In this document: positions 34,991 to 44,347 of the stretch, piece by piece | How positions within the stretch are numbered: the first letter of the stretch is position 1 | Layout: the number at the start of each line of letters is the position of its first letter | Assembly: GCA_022843585.1 (NCBI GenBank) | Contig: JALHNJ010000001.1 | Coordinates: 1,525,593 to 1,589,592 of the forward strand | From: Chitinophagaceae bacterium | GTDB lineage: Bacteria > Bacteroidota > Bacteroidia > Chitinophagales > Chitinophagaceae | Length of the DNA stretch: 64,000 nt | Reading direction: 5' to 3' | Notes under the pieces: generated by a model | Told to the model about the DNA's origin: nothing | What the model saw: only the letters and a program-made list of their open reading frames with translations | Database searches by the model: none | Program-made: the position numbers and the translations under genes

Positions 34991-35797
34991 ATGAACATAC
35001 TTGTGCCAACTGATTTCTCTGAAATAGCCAGTACGGCTGTACGGTATGCAGCCATGCTTGCCATTAAGCTGGATGCAAAAATTATTCTATTTCATGCCGT
35101 TCCGCATCATTCGGTTTGGTGGGGTTTAGCCAATGATGAAATGGTACATGATGCTAATCTGAAGCAGACAAGCATAAAAGAAGGACTGATTAAAGAAGGC
35201 ATGGATGCCGGAAAAATTGAGATGCAGATATTTTACCAGTTCCCTTTGAATAGATGGATAAATGATTTTATCCGAAAAAATAAAATTGATTTTGTAGTAA
35301 TGGGTACAAAAGGTACTACAGGATTGAAAAAAGTAATGTTGGGAAGTTTTGCATTAGGCATGATAGCACATTTATCAGTTCCCGTAATTGCCGTTCCCCC
35401 GGCCAGGAATTTGGAGGGTATAAACAGTATCCTTTATCCAACGGATATGGAAGACACTCTAAAAGAAGTTAAAAGAATTTTACCCTATGCAATCATGTTC
35501 GATGCTACTCTGCATATTGTACATATCTCAAAGCCTGATATTTCAGAAAAACTAAAGGCGTACCAAAAGTTGAAAAGTATTGCAGAACGTACAGGATATG
35601 AAAAAATAACAACAGATGTGAAAACGGGTACAGACATTGAATCCTTGATTGAAGAAAGCATCAGGGAAAAAAGGGCTGACCTGTTGGTTATGTTTCCAAA
35701 CGAAAAAGGTTTTTTTAAAAGATTATTTAAAGGCAGTGTTACGGAAGGAATAAGCCATCAAATGACAATACCGTTATTTGCCATCAAAAAAAGATAG
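34991..35797 (+). CDS. Universal stress protein, tandem UspA
   Basis: A 268-residue protein with two UspA domains. The N-terminal domain has the ATP-binding signature G-2x-G-9x-G-S (MGTKGTTGLKKVMLGS); the C-terminal domain (from about residue 150) has a degenerate version (FKGSVTEG). The start motif MNILVPTDFSEIA is the first beta strand and Asp-binding loop of the family. It lies 17 bases after the glucan phosphorylase-like gene. Such proteins act in survival under starvation, oxygen shift or stress; the ligand here is probably ATP. Confidence 0.93.
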   Translation: MNILVPTDFSEIASTAVRYAAMLAIKLDAKIILFHAVPHHSVWWGLANDEMVHDANLKQTSIKEGLIKEGMDAGKIEMQIFYQFPLNRWINDFIRKNKIDFVVMGTKGTTGLKKVMLGSFALGMIAHLSVPVIAVPPARNLEGINSILYPTDMEDTLKEVKRILPYAIMFDATLHIVHISKPDISEKLKAYQKLKSIAERTGYEKITTDVKTGTDIESLIEESIREKRADLLVMFPNEKGFFKRLFKGSVTEGISHQMTIPLFAIKKR

Positions 35798-35800
35798 ACA

Positions 35801-36649
35801 ATGAAACTGCTTGTTCCCACCGATTTTTCAAAAAATGCACAAAAGGCAATTGATTACGCCGTTAATATAGCTACGGAAAAATCAGCAATAATATTACTCC
35901 ATGCTTACCAGATAATTGATACTGATTCAGCAAGCAGAAAAATTTTATTTGAAGAGTACAACCTGGATATTGCCAGAAAATTGCATGACGAACTGAAGGT
36001 TCAAAAGAAGAACATTGCAAGACTTAAACCGGGTATACATGTTTCAGCAGAGCTTTATGACAAGGACATAAAAAGTTCAATCGTTGAAGCCAGTGAGAAA
36101 TTTGGGGTTGATTTTATAGTAATGGGAACACAGGGGGCATCTGGCTTAAAAAAGGTCTTTATGGGTAGTGTTACTGCAAGGGTAATTGGCAATGCTGCCG
36201 TCCCTGTATTGGCAATACCGAGGATGTACAAATGGAGAGTACCTCAAAACATACTCTTTGCCACTAATCGTTTTGAAACCGATGCAAATATCCTCAACGC
36301 TATTTTTAAAGTAGTGAATTTATTTAAAGCTCATTTGCATGTTATCGTTTTCACGGACATTGATACAGCAGCTACTGAGGATTATATAAACCATAAAAAC
36401 AAGCTGGATGAATATAAAATCGAATTAAAAAAGAGAAATAAGGAAATCAAAGTAATCTCCTCTCACCTGAAGGGCAGCGAATTTGAAGACACACTGCAAC
36501 TGTATATTGATGAACATTCCATAGATATGATAGCAATGGTTACTTACAAACGAAGCCTCCTGCAAAGTATTTTTACCCGTTCAGCTACTAAAAAAATGGC
36601 TTATCGTACCAGCATACCGTTACTGGCTATTCCAGCAGCAGAGGATTGA
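35801..36649 (+). CDS. Universal stress protein, tandem UspA
   Basis: A 282-residue double-domain UspA. The first domain begins MKLLVPTDFSKNAQKAI and carries an intact nucleotide loop (MGTQGASGLKKVFMGS), and the second ends SIPLLAIPAAED. It follows the previous stress protein after 3 bases and the pair is divergently duplicated elsewhere in the island. Its gene is convergent with the lactate permease gene, whose end lies 5 bases away. Confidence 0.93.
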   Translation: MKLLVPTDFSKNAQKAIDYAVNIATEKSAIILLHAYQIIDTDSASRKILFEEYNLDIARKLHDELKVQKKNIARLKPGIHVSAELYDKDIKSSIVEASEKFGVDFIVMGTQGASGLKKVFMGSVTARVIGNAAVPVLAIPRMYKWRVPQNILFATNRFETDANILNAIFKVVNLFKAHLHVIVFTDIDTAATEDYINHKNKLDEYKIELKKRNKEIKVISSHLKGSEFEDTLQLYIDEHSIDMIAMVTYKRSLLQSIFTRSATKKMAYRTSIPLLAIPAAED

Positions 36650-36654
36650 TAGAT

Positions 36655-38130
36655 TTATTGTATTTTGTTAAGCAGACTCAAAAAAACAGCAGTCAAACAG
36701 ATAAATAAAAAGAACAGCAATACCGGCTTCCATAATTTTTTTATTATACTTCTTTCCAGTCCCTTTTCATTTAAAACAGCCTGCACCATAGCTATATTCT
36801 GTACAGAAAGGGCATTGCCCACTGCTGCACCGGCTAACTGTGCGGCCAGCAATAAAGGGATATGCAAATGAAATTGTTGCCCTGTCTGATACCATTCCGT
36901 ACCAAACATCAGGTTAGATACGGTGGCGCTGCCAGCAATAAAACTTCCTAAAAATCCCGTGGCTATAGCCATTATATAAAACAGCGGAGCAGGTATATTA
37001 TCAGAACTGAGTAGTTCCTTTACATCTAAGTTCTGAGATAATAATTTTGCCAGTATTGCAAGGCAGGCAATGGTTATAAAAGTAGTGGGCAGGGGGGTGG
37101 CTGTTTGTTTAAAAATAGTGGCAATAGAAATAGCAGTATTGTTTTTACCAAAAGCATATAATAGCAGTAACCCTGTTATAAAAATTAACCCCGGCTGAAA
37201 AAGATGGATGCTTTTCTTTAACCCAACAGCGGGCCATACGATGTTGAATTTAATATCTCCCAACAAAAATTTTCCTGTTACCAATAATAATGCAATAAAC
37301 AAATAAGGTCTGAATGTTTTGTAGAAATGTAAAAGAGAAGTACGGTTGATGGTTGCGAACGAACTGCCTGTTGTTTTTACAATCAGCAACCAAATTGCTA
37401 ATCCGGCAACCGGGGCCGCCATGCTGGGAAAATCGGGGCCCAAATTGGAGAAAAAGATAAACGGTATAACAAATGAAACTCCGGCCATAACAGCGATAAA
37501 GTAATTCTTCAGTGCATTTGAACCTTTTAGCAGCAAACTATCTGCTTCTAAAAACCGTTTAAATATAATTGGTATCATAACAGCCGGCAACAGCATGAGC
37601 ATGGCTGCATAGATTGGCATTTGCTGCACCGGTAAATCAGCTAAACCGATTTTTATGGGAGTACCCACAGCGCCAAAAATAACCGGAACTGTATTGGCTA
37701 ATAAAGGCAATGCTGCGGCCAAATATGCAGGAAACCCTAAACCCAGCAACAGCGGCGCAATAATCATGGCCGGTGTGCCAAAGCCTGAAACCCCTTCGAT
37801 AAAGCTTCCAAAAAAGAAAGCCAGTAAGATAACAATCACCAGTTTGTTCGTAGAAAATTGTTGCAGTGAATTTTCAAGTTTTTTAATAAAGCCGCCTGCT
37901 CGGAGATAATTATGAAAAAGTATTGCCCCAAAAATCAGTAAACCTATTTCTGCCGCTACCAGCAAACCGTGCAAAACAGGTGATATGAATGAATTTATTT
38001 GAAAGCCTTCGGAGAAAATTATAACTATTACAGCTACTATTAAACCTGCAACTCCCGACAGCAGCAAGCTTTTCTTTAATACCAGCGTAAAGAATAATAA
38101 TAGAAATATGGTTATTATCAAAAGATACAT
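36655..38130 (-). CDS. lctP: L-lactate permease family transporter
   Basis: A 491-residue transporter of the LctP/LldP family with about 13 hydrophobic segments. Family blocks are visible: GSFIEGVSGFGTPAMIIAP early in the protein, AAALPLLANTVPVIFGAVGTP next, and GSATVSNLMFG with an Asn-rich helix near the end. It should import or export lactate with a proton. It is slightly shorter than typical members. The lactate theme fits the D-lactate dehydrogenase gene further on in the island. Downstream it converges with the stress protein gene. Confidence 0.88.
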   Translation of the reverse strand: MYLLIITIFLLLFFTLVLKKSLLLSGVAGLIVAVIVIIFSEGFQINSFISPVLHGLLVAAEIGLLIFGAILFHNYLRAGGFIKKLENSLQQFSTNKLVIVILLAFFFGSFIEGVSGFGTPAMIIAPLLLGLGFPAYLAAALPLLANTVPVIFGAVGTPIKIGLADLPVQQMPIYAAMLMLLPAVMIPIIFKRFLEADSLLLKGSNALKNYFIAVMAGVSFVIPFIFFSNLGPDFPSMAAPVAGLAIWLLIVKTTGSSFATINRTSLLHFYKTFRPYLFIALLLVTGKFLLGDIKFNIVWPAVGLKKSIHLFQPGLIFITGLLLLYAFGKNNTAISIATIFKQTATPLPTTFITIACLAILAKLLSQNLDVKELLSSDNIPAPLFYIMAIATGFLGSFIAGSATVSNLMFGTEWYQTGQQFHLHIPLLLAAQLAGAAVGNALSVQNIAMVQAVLNEKGLERSIIKKLWKPVLLFFLFICLTAVFLSLLNKIQ

Positions 38131-38502
38131 GGTGGTAAAGTCATTTCATTGTAACAATATTGCTGCCCCATCTCATTTATCAACCCTCCTTTAGAACTCC
38201 AGTTGTTCGCCGCAGGGTGGCATTGTCCTTTAGAATTTTAAAGAATACCAGATAAATCAATTTTTAATAAATCCTATTTTACCTGCTGAAAAAGACACAT
38301 AAAGTTTTTTGTTGGTTAAGAGAATAACTCCTGTTATTAGAATTAAATAATTTTAATTTTCAAATTACTGTTTGCTATGAATATTTTCACTGAGTTATAA
38401 AAATCTAGTTTCTACGGCTTCATTGCTTTTTCTCTGTTTTTTTGTTCATGAGTGTTAAGCTGGTATTACTTTTCGTTACAGTTTGACATATGGTTAGCAA
38501 GA
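38131..38502. other. Intergenic gap
   Basis: About 370 AT-rich bases between the lactate permease and the VTT-domain gene. I see no reading frame of note, RNA or repeat. It probably contains the permease promoter; no clean TAnnTTTG was located by eye. Confidence 0.4.
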
Positions 38503-39114
38503 CTAAAATAAGTTAATACTGTACTTTATAAAACAAGCCGAAATAAAAAACCTGATAATCCTTACCGGCACAATAATTTTCAAATAGGTATAAGGTGAAA
38601 ATTTAGAATATCCTGCAATAAAACTTACCATAGCAAAGGGGAGCGGAGTGGTAGCAGCAAGTATAATAATTACCCATCCATATTTTAAAAACAATTCGCT
38701 GTATTCTTTAAATTTCTTTTGGGTAACTATCCTCCTTGAAATTTTAGCATCCTCAAAATATTTACCTGCTAAAAATGCAATAAACCCACTTAGGGAAGAC
38801 AAAATACCTAAAATGAGTACAATTAAAACATATTCACCCCAGTCTTTGGATTGATATATCATCATAAAAAATTCAACCGGGAAAATACCGATTGATACTT
38901 CGCTGGTAAAAAAGATTAACCCCGCAAGTAAATAATTTCCCGAAAACCTTTGGGCAATATCATTGAAGTATCCGCCTCCATATTTTTTGAGTAATATATT
39001 TGCAACCACCACAAGCACCAGCACAAAAAAGGTAAGGAGTATTTTTTGCGAGATATATTTTTTTAAAAGTCGCGGTTTTTCTTTATTGTTTTTATCCTCT
39101 TTTATTTGTTTCAT
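38503..39114 (-). CDS. VTT-domain (DedA/SNARE-associated-like) membrane protein
   Basis: A 203-residue integral membrane protein. A basic N-terminus precedes the first helix (ILLTFFVLVLVVVANILL) and four further segments. The core YGWVIIILAATTPLPFAMVSFIAG resembles the VTT/DedA domain, which occurs in proteins involved in lipid flipping and proton-dependent processes. It is on the same strand as the ATP-cone and P-ATPase genes but separated by about 80 bases. The exact substrate is unknown. Confidence 0.7.
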   Translation of the reverse strand: MKQIKEDKNNKEKPRLLKKYISQKILLTFFVLVLVVVANILLKKYGGGYFNDIAQRFSGNYLLAGLIFFTSEVSIGIFPVEFFMMIYQSKDWGEYVLIVLILGILSSLSGFIAFLAGKYFEDAKISRRIVTQKKFKEYSELFLKYGWVIIILAATTPLPFAMVSFIAGYSKFSPYTYLKIIVPVRIIRFFISACFIKYSINLF

Positions 39115-39192
39115 TTATTTATATTGTTTGTCATTGCTGTATTGGCTTCCGGGATACTTTCGGTTGCTCTATCAAAGCAGGGTTACCATCTT

Positions 39193-39468
39193 TTACATAG
39201 TAACCCTGCTGGGTCCCAGCTCCCCATTGCAGTTTTTTAGTTTATACCGGGCGGTCTGCTGGCGCGGTTGGTAGCGCAATAGCTGGAACGCCCTTTTGTA
39301 AATTTCCTGTGTGGAGATTCCATCATACACTTCGGCTAAAATTTTATTCAATATCAGTATACATAAAGCTTCATCTGCACCTGAGCGTTTCAGCTTACCA
39401 GATAAAAACACCATGCGTTTACCGGATTCTTTTGCTACATATATTTTTTTATGCTGTGTAGCTGTCAT
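39193..39468 (-). CDS. Stand-alone ATP-cone domain protein
   Basis: A 91-residue protein that matches the ATP-cone regulatory domain (start VAKESGKRMVFLSGKLKRSG, end RYQPRQQTARYKLKN). ATP-cone domains normally sit at the N-terminus of ribonucleotide reductases and NrdR, where they sense ATP and dATP. Here the domain is the whole protein, with the tail GELGPSRVTM. Its ATG is one base after the stop of the P-type ATPase, so it is co-translated with it. Confidence 0.75.
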   Translation of the reverse strand: MTATQHKKIYVAKESGKRMVFLSGKLKRSGADEALCILILNKILAEVYDGISTQEIYKRAFQLLRYQPRQQTARYKLKNCNGELGPSRVTM

Positions 39469-39469
39469 A

Positions 39470-42058
39470 TTATTTTGTAGCTGATCTTCTTTTTCTGAAA
39501 ATGGCTTTTTCTATTTCCACTGCAAAAAATACCAGAGATGAAACGATACCTACAATCATAAATTCTTTGAGAGTTAACGCTTCCGTTCTAAAGATGGGTT
39601 GCAGAAAAGGAACATACGTTACTGCAAGTTGCAGACCCAGGGTTAATAGTACTGCACCAATAAGCGGCTTATTGGTAAACATCCCCATACTGAAAAACGA
39701 TTGGCTTTCTGAACGGATAGCCAGTACATGTCCCATCTGGCTTAGGCAAAGTGTATTAAACACCATCGTTTGCCAATGTGAATTACCATCATGTAAGGAC
39801 CATGCCTGCATACCGAGTGATAAGGCGCCCATCAATAACCCCACCCATATTACATGCACACCCAGGCCTTTTGCAAATATGCTTTCTTTGGGATGACGTG
39901 GTGGCCGCTGCATAATATCTTTCTCGGCTTTTTCGCTGGAAAGGGCAAGGCCAGGCAAACCATCCGTTACTAAGTTTATCCATAATATATGTACAGGCAA
40001 CAGCGGTATGGGAAGCCCCGCTAACGGAGCTAAAAATATCACCCATATTTCACCGGCATTTGAAGTGAGTGTGTATTTAATAAACTTGCGGATATTATCA
40101 AAAATTCTTCTGCCTTCCCTTACAGCTTTTGCAATGGTAGCAAAATTATCGTCCAGTAAAATCATGTGTGCAGCTTCTTTTGAAACATCAGTACCCGTAA
40201 TGCCCATTGCTACACCTATGTCTGCATTTTTTAATGCCGGGGCATCGTTTACGCCATCACCTGTCATGGCAACAAACTGGCCTTTCTCCTGCAGGGCTTT
40301 TACTATGTGTAATTTTTGTTCAGGTGACACCCTTGCATACACTCTTATTTTTTCTGCACGGCTTAAAAAGTTTTCCCAATTCAATTGAGCTAATTCTTTA
40401 CCGCTTATTACTGCGTATGGGTTGTTTTTATCTTCTTTGGTTAGTATGCCAATTTTGGATGCGATGCTACGGGCTGTTTCGGGATGGTCGCCTGTTATCA
40501 TTACCGGTTGTATGCCTGCCGAATAACAATCGAAGATAGCCTGTGCAGCTTCCATCCGTGGAGGATCCATGATGCCCGTAAGCCCGATGATGGTTAAATT
40601 ATTTTCTAAATCATTGACAGCAGTTTGTGCTGAAAAATCATCTACCCAACGGTAAGCATGTGCCAATACCCGGTAGCCTTCGGCAGCCATTGCTTCTGTT
40701 TGCTGATGTAAATCTTTAACGTAACCATCTTCCAAAAATGAAGAACGCTCCAATAAGGATTCCAATGCCCCTTTTACCAATAACAGATGTTTGTTTTCGT
40801 AGCTATGCAGGGTACTCATACATTTGCGAACGGAATCAAACGGAATTTCTGCAACCCGTGGATATTTCTGCTGTAAATCATTTTTATGAAATTCTTTAGC
40901 TGCAGCATATTCATATAATGCCAGTTCAGTAGAATCACCCACTGCTTTTCCATCTTCATTTATATTTACATCATTGCTCAACGCCATGTTCAATAATAAA
41001 ATCTCTTTCACATCATCACATGCTGCATTATTTATAGTCAGCGATTTTTCAACCTGCATTTTATTCTGCGTCAGCGTTCCGGTTTTATCTGTGCAGATAT
41101 AAGTGACAGAACCCAATGTTTCTACAGCCGGTAATTTGCGGATAAGTGCCTGCCGCCTCACCATCCGTTTTGCGCCGAATGCCAGTGATATGGTAATTAC
41201 TGCCGGCAATGCTTCGGGTATCGCAGCTACTGCTAAGGAAATAGTGGTCAACAATAAACGTAAAGGCTCTTCACCACGCAGGTAACCTGTTGCAAAAATT
41301 ACAATGCAAATACCCAACACTACAAAAGATAATTTTTTCCCGAATGCCGTCATTCTTTTTTGCAAAGGAGTGGTAATGTCTTCACCGGCAAGCATCCTTG
41401 CAATTTTTCCCATTTCTGTTTCCATTCCGGTTTGCACTACTACGCCTTCTCCACGGCCATTGGTAATAAATGTTCCTTTAAACGCAAGATTTTTCCGGTC
41501 GCCGAGTAGCATATCTTCTCCTTCTAATTCGCCTGTATTTTTTTCTACATCGTGTGATTCGCCGGTTAAGGCTGCTTCCTGCATTTTAAGGCTGTGAACT
41601 TCTAATAAACGGATATCCGCAGGTACTATTTGCCCGGCTTCCAGCAATACTTTATCTCCCGGCACTAATTCTTTTGCAGAAATAATCCTGATATTTCCAT
41701 CCCTCAATACAGTAGCATTAGGCGCTGCCATATTACGCAAAGCTTCCACCGCTTTTTCTGCCCGGTATTCCTGCACAAAACCAATAATGGCATTGATGAC
41801 TACAATTAATAAAATGATAACCGTATCCGTAACATCACCCATGATGCCCGATATAACAGCAGCAGCCATCAATACAATTATCATAAAATCCTGGAACTGT
41901 TTCAGGAATTTTAACCACAGTGGTTTTTTCTTTTCACGAACCAATTCATTGGGGCCGTGTGTTACCAGTTTTTCCTCAACATCCACCTGACGTAAACCAC
42001 CCGGTTTAGCGCCGAGCATTTCCAATAGCTCCTGTTGATTGAGTAAATGCCAGTTCAT
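39470..42058 (-). CDS. P-type Ca2+/cation-transporting ATPase
   Basis: An 862-residue P2-type ATPase. The phosphorylation site CTDKTGTLT is at about Asp324; the actuator TGES motif is near residue 166 and the membrane motif PEALP near 282. Further signature segments are MTGDGVNDAPALK (hinge) and the six or more C-terminal helices. The PEALP form and the cytosolic loops point to a Ca2+-pumping or related P2A/P2B enzyme. The start is ATG 42058; a TTG three codons upstream is less likely. It is directly followed by the ATP-cone gene and preceded by a CaCA exchanger. Confidence 0.93.
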   Translation of the reverse strand: MNWHLLNQQELLEMLGAKPGGLRQVDVEEKLVTHGPNELVREKKKPLWLKFLKQFQDFMIIVLMAAAVISGIMGDVTDTVIILLIVVINAIIGFVQEYRAEKAVEALRNMAAPNATVLRDGNIRIISAKELVPGDKVLLEAGQIVPADIRLLEVHSLKMQEAALTGESHDVEKNTGELEGEDMLLGDRKNLAFKGTFITNGRGEGVVVQTGMETEMGKIARMLAGEDITTPLQKRMTAFGKKLSFVVLGICIVIFATGYLRGEEPLRLLLTTISLAVAAIPEALPAVITISLAFGAKRMVRRQALIRKLPAVETLGSVTYICTDKTGTLTQNKMQVEKSLTINNAACDDVKEILLLNMALSNDVNINEDGKAVGDSTELALYEYAAAKEFHKNDLQQKYPRVAEIPFDSVRKCMSTLHSYENKHLLLVKGALESLLERSSFLEDGYVKDLHQQTEAMAAEGYRVLAHAYRWVDDFSAQTAVNDLENNLTIIGLTGIMDPPRMEAAQAIFDCYSAGIQPVMITGDHPETARSIASKIGILTKEDKNNPYAVISGKELAQLNWENFLSRAEKIRVYARVSPEQKLHIVKALQEKGQFVAMTGDGVNDAPALKNADIGVAMGITGTDVSKEAAHMILLDDNFATIAKAVREGRRIFDNIRKFIKYTLTSNAGEIWVIFLAPLAGLPIPLLPVHILWINLVTDGLPGLALSSEKAEKDIMQRPPRHPKESIFAKGLGVHVIWVGLLMGALSLGMQAWSLHDGNSHWQTMVFNTLCLSQMGHVLAIRSESQSFFSMGMFTNKPLIGAVLLTLGLQLAVTYVPFLQPIFRTEALTLKEFMIVGIVSSLVFFAVEIEKAIFRKRRSATK

Positions 42059-42068
42059 AATATTCAAT

Positions 42069-43079
42069 TTATTTTTTTATGAATAGGTATATAATGAGTG
42101 CTATGTATAAAATAATAATTATGAAAGTATCAATACTGAAATGCCATACCTGCTTTTTCTTTGGTTTAAAGAGCAGGCCAAGGCCAACAACTGCTGTCAT
42201 AATGATGGTAATAAAAACAGATAACAAATGAGAAGGTGAAATATCTTTAAATAAAGAACCTTCCCTGTAAAAAACATCATCTACCCCCAGGATAAACATA
42301 TTAAAAACATTGCTGCCCAATAAATTCCCTACTGCAATATCCAATGAACCCATTCGCAATGCAGCTAATGACACTACCAGCTCCGGTAAAGAAGTAGCGG
42401 CAGCAATAAACAGCGTACCAAAAAATGAATTGCCCAAACCCGTGTGTGATGCAATATGCTCACCAAAATATGGAAGGAAAACAGCAGCACCTATTACTAT
42501 CAGTGCATTAATGGCATATCCGCCAATAGCTTTTTTTAGGTCGGCAGAATGGGAGGCAGTGTATTCAATTTTCGTAGGAGGTGATTCTATAAGTGCGGCA
42601 TGTTCATATTTAAAAATACCCCATACTGCTATTAAATAAATGCCAAAAAGGGCAAAAGTGAAACTGCTTATCCATAATACCGACGGAATTTCATGTGACA
42701 GAAAAATGGCCATGCCTGCCACCGTTAATAAAATAATCCCAAAGATGGCTGCCACAATATGGCTTGATTTTACCATTGAGAGAAGCGGTTTTTTTATCCG
42801 GGCATCCAACACAGAAAGTATGAGCAGGTTAAACACACAACTTCCAAAAATATCTCCTGCTGCAAGGTCGGGCTCTTTAACTATTGCTACTGCGCTGATA
42901 CCGGTTATTAACTCAGGCAAGGATGTAACGGATGCCATTAAAATAAGCCCTACCCAGGCTTTGCCCCATCCGGTGAGTTCGGCAATTTTATCGCCATATT
43001 TAGCCAGTTTAGTACCACTGTAAACAATAACGGCAGCACAGGCAGCAAAACCCAGGATGTTTATGTATAAATTATGCAT
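42069..43079 (-). CDS. CaCA family Ca2+/Na+ (or H+) antiporter
   Basis: A 336-residue antiporter with ten or eleven hydrophobic segments. Both alpha repeats carry the family motif: SVTSLPELITG in the first half and AATSLPELVVS in the second. It should exchange Ca2+ or a related cation for Na+ or H+ across the inner membrane. It lies 10 bases before the P-ATPase start in the same direction, so the two form a calcium-handling pair. Confidence 0.92.
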   Translation of the reverse strand: MHNLYINILGFAACAAVIVYSGTKLAKYGDKIAELTGWGKAWVGLILMASVTSLPELITGISAVAIVKEPDLAAGDIFGSCVFNLLILSVLDARIKKPLLSMVKSSHIVAAIFGIILLTVAGMAIFLSHEIPSVLWISSFTFALFGIYLIAVWGIFKYEHAALIESPPTKIEYTASHSADLKKAIGGYAINALIVIGAAVFLPYFGEHIASHTGLGNSFFGTLFIAAATSLPELVVSLAALRMGSLDIAVGNLLGSNVFNMFILGVDDVFYREGSLFKDISPSHLLSVFITIIMTAVVGLGLLFKPKKKQVWHFSIDTFIIIILYIALIIYLFIKK

Positions 43080-43143
43080 TCTTAAACGTATACTATGTTA
43101 CTGATATGTAGTAATGCCTGATAAATTAGATTGGTATTTGATA

Positions 43144-43530
43144 TTAGTTTTCAAACAATTTAATCAATAGGTTTAGAGCCTCTTTTTCACTTTCATTTTT
43201 TCCCCGGTAAGCCGTAGCGATGGCTTTTCCGGTTTGCAAAATGTTGTTGACAATTGCAGGGCTGAATCTTGATTTGTTATCCCGGTAAAATATTTCAAAT
43301 GATTGAAGGCCGTTTTCTGAAGTACGTTCTGCTTCTTCATAATCAAAAGCAAAATCAATCAGGTTGGCCTGGTCAGTTCCCTACTTATCAGTTGAACCTT
43401 CTAAAGGTTTCCAGTTGCTTTGAATGAGTTGTTGCATCGATTCTTCTTCAGCATCAGTTACTTTTCCATCAGCAGCCGCTATATAGTAAAACAGCTTTCC
43501 TAATTCAGTGTATAATTCTTCGTAAAACAT
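43144..43530 (-). pseudogene. TerB-like protein gene with an in-frame amber stop
   Basis: A continuous 129-codon frame (ATG 43530, final TAA 43144-43146) encodes a small helical protein like the tellurite-resistance TerB fold. It opens with MFYEELYTELGKLFYYIAAADGKV and DAEEESM. A TAG at 43381-43383 (codon 50) interrupts it between STDK and GTDQANLIDFAF. A single change from a Tyr codon would explain it. The C-terminal half still looks coding (FEIFYRDNKSRFSPAIVNN). The other frame at 43173-43358 is only a shadow of this gene. Confidence 0.78.
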
Positions 43531-43559
43531 AAAATGTATTTTTAAGTGAGTGATTTTAT

Positions 43560-43973
43560 TTAATTGCTGTTTTGGTAATACTGCTTAACCCACGCAACAA
43601 TTTGATTTTCGGTCATGCTATCCGCAGTTTCAACAGCCCTGATTACGGGTGAATGAGTTGTGTCCTTCCAGATTGCTTTTTCTAGCTCTGTTTTCATACC
43701 TGCCGGACCAAACAGAACGAGTTCATCTGCATTTTTTATTTCATTCACTACATCTTTGAGATAAATCCTTATCTCATTAGCCCTCCGGTTATTCTTTCTC
43801 TTTTCAAAATTTATAAATTGATTGCCAAACCGGGTAAACCATTTTGTTTCGCCGGGTATCCTTTCCCTGCTTTCTATATTTGAATGAATAGTTTTAACAG
43901 TATGATTGTTCCCTTTAAGAAATACAATCACGGCCAGTTTTGTATCTATCCATATTCCTGCCTGCTTTTTCAT
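43560..43973 (-). CDS. Small eRF1-domain-like protein
   Basis: A 137-residue protein resembling the short bacterial proteins with a release-factor (eRF1 domain 3)/host-attachment fold. It starts AGIWIDTKLAVIVFLK, a strand pattern of that family, and contains DELVLFGPAGMKTELEKAI, a typical eRF1-3 helix. The exact function is unknown; relatives are linked to ribosome rescue or stress. It is 29 bases before the hibernation-factor gene end on the same strand. Confidence 0.6.
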   Translation of the reverse strand: MKKQAGIWIDTKLAVIVFLKGNNHTVKTIHSNIESRERIPGETKWFTRFGNQFINFEKRKNNRRANEIRIYLKDVVNEIKNADELVLFGPAGMKTELEKAIWKDTTHSPVIRAVETADSMTENQIVAWVKQYYQNSN

Positions 43974-44002
43974 TTGTACATTTTATAAAAAATAAACCAA
44001 TA

Positions 44003-44311
44003 TCAGTTCTTAAGCCGCAATGTTGTTTTTGCTCTTTCTTTTTTCAATCTGTTTTTCCAAAGCCCGATGGCCTGAATAGCAGCCTCTTCAAATGTTTTGC
44101 ATCGGGCCCCGGCCAGTAAATCGTTTCCCGGAATAATTAATCGCATATCAAAAACTTTGCTTTCTTTGTTAGCTGATTTATCAATTTTCAGTACCACTTC
44201 GCAACTGATAATATTATCATAAATACGGAATAGCTTTTCGACTTTTTCCTTAATGAAATCTGTCAGCTCTTCTTTTGCTGTAAAATCTCTCGAGTGAATT
44301 GTAATATTCAT
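44003..44311 (-). CDS. hpf: Ribosome hibernation promoting factor (short HPF)
   Basis: A 102-residue HPF/RaiA-type protein that binds the ribosome decoding centre and stabilises dormant ribosomes. The N-terminal strand MNITIHSRDFTAKEEL and the helix LTDFIKEKVEKLFR match the family, and the sheet ends with FEEAAIQAIGLWKNRLKKERAK. There is no C-terminal dimerisation domain, so it is the short form. It lies amid universal stress and fermentation genes. Confidence 0.9.
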   Translation of the reverse strand: MNITIHSRDFTAKEELTDFIKEKVEKLFRIYDNIISCEVVLKIDKSANKESKVFDMRLIIPGNDLLAGARCKTFEEAAIQAIGLWKNRLKKERAKTTLRLKN

Positions 44312-44347
44312 TTTTTCATATTTAAGTATTCGTTTTGCACAGTGCCA

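Noticed and set aside
43173..43358. 61-residue frame on the minus strand
   Set aside because: It is out of frame inside the interrupted TerB-like gene, whose frame has better protein character on both sides of the stop.
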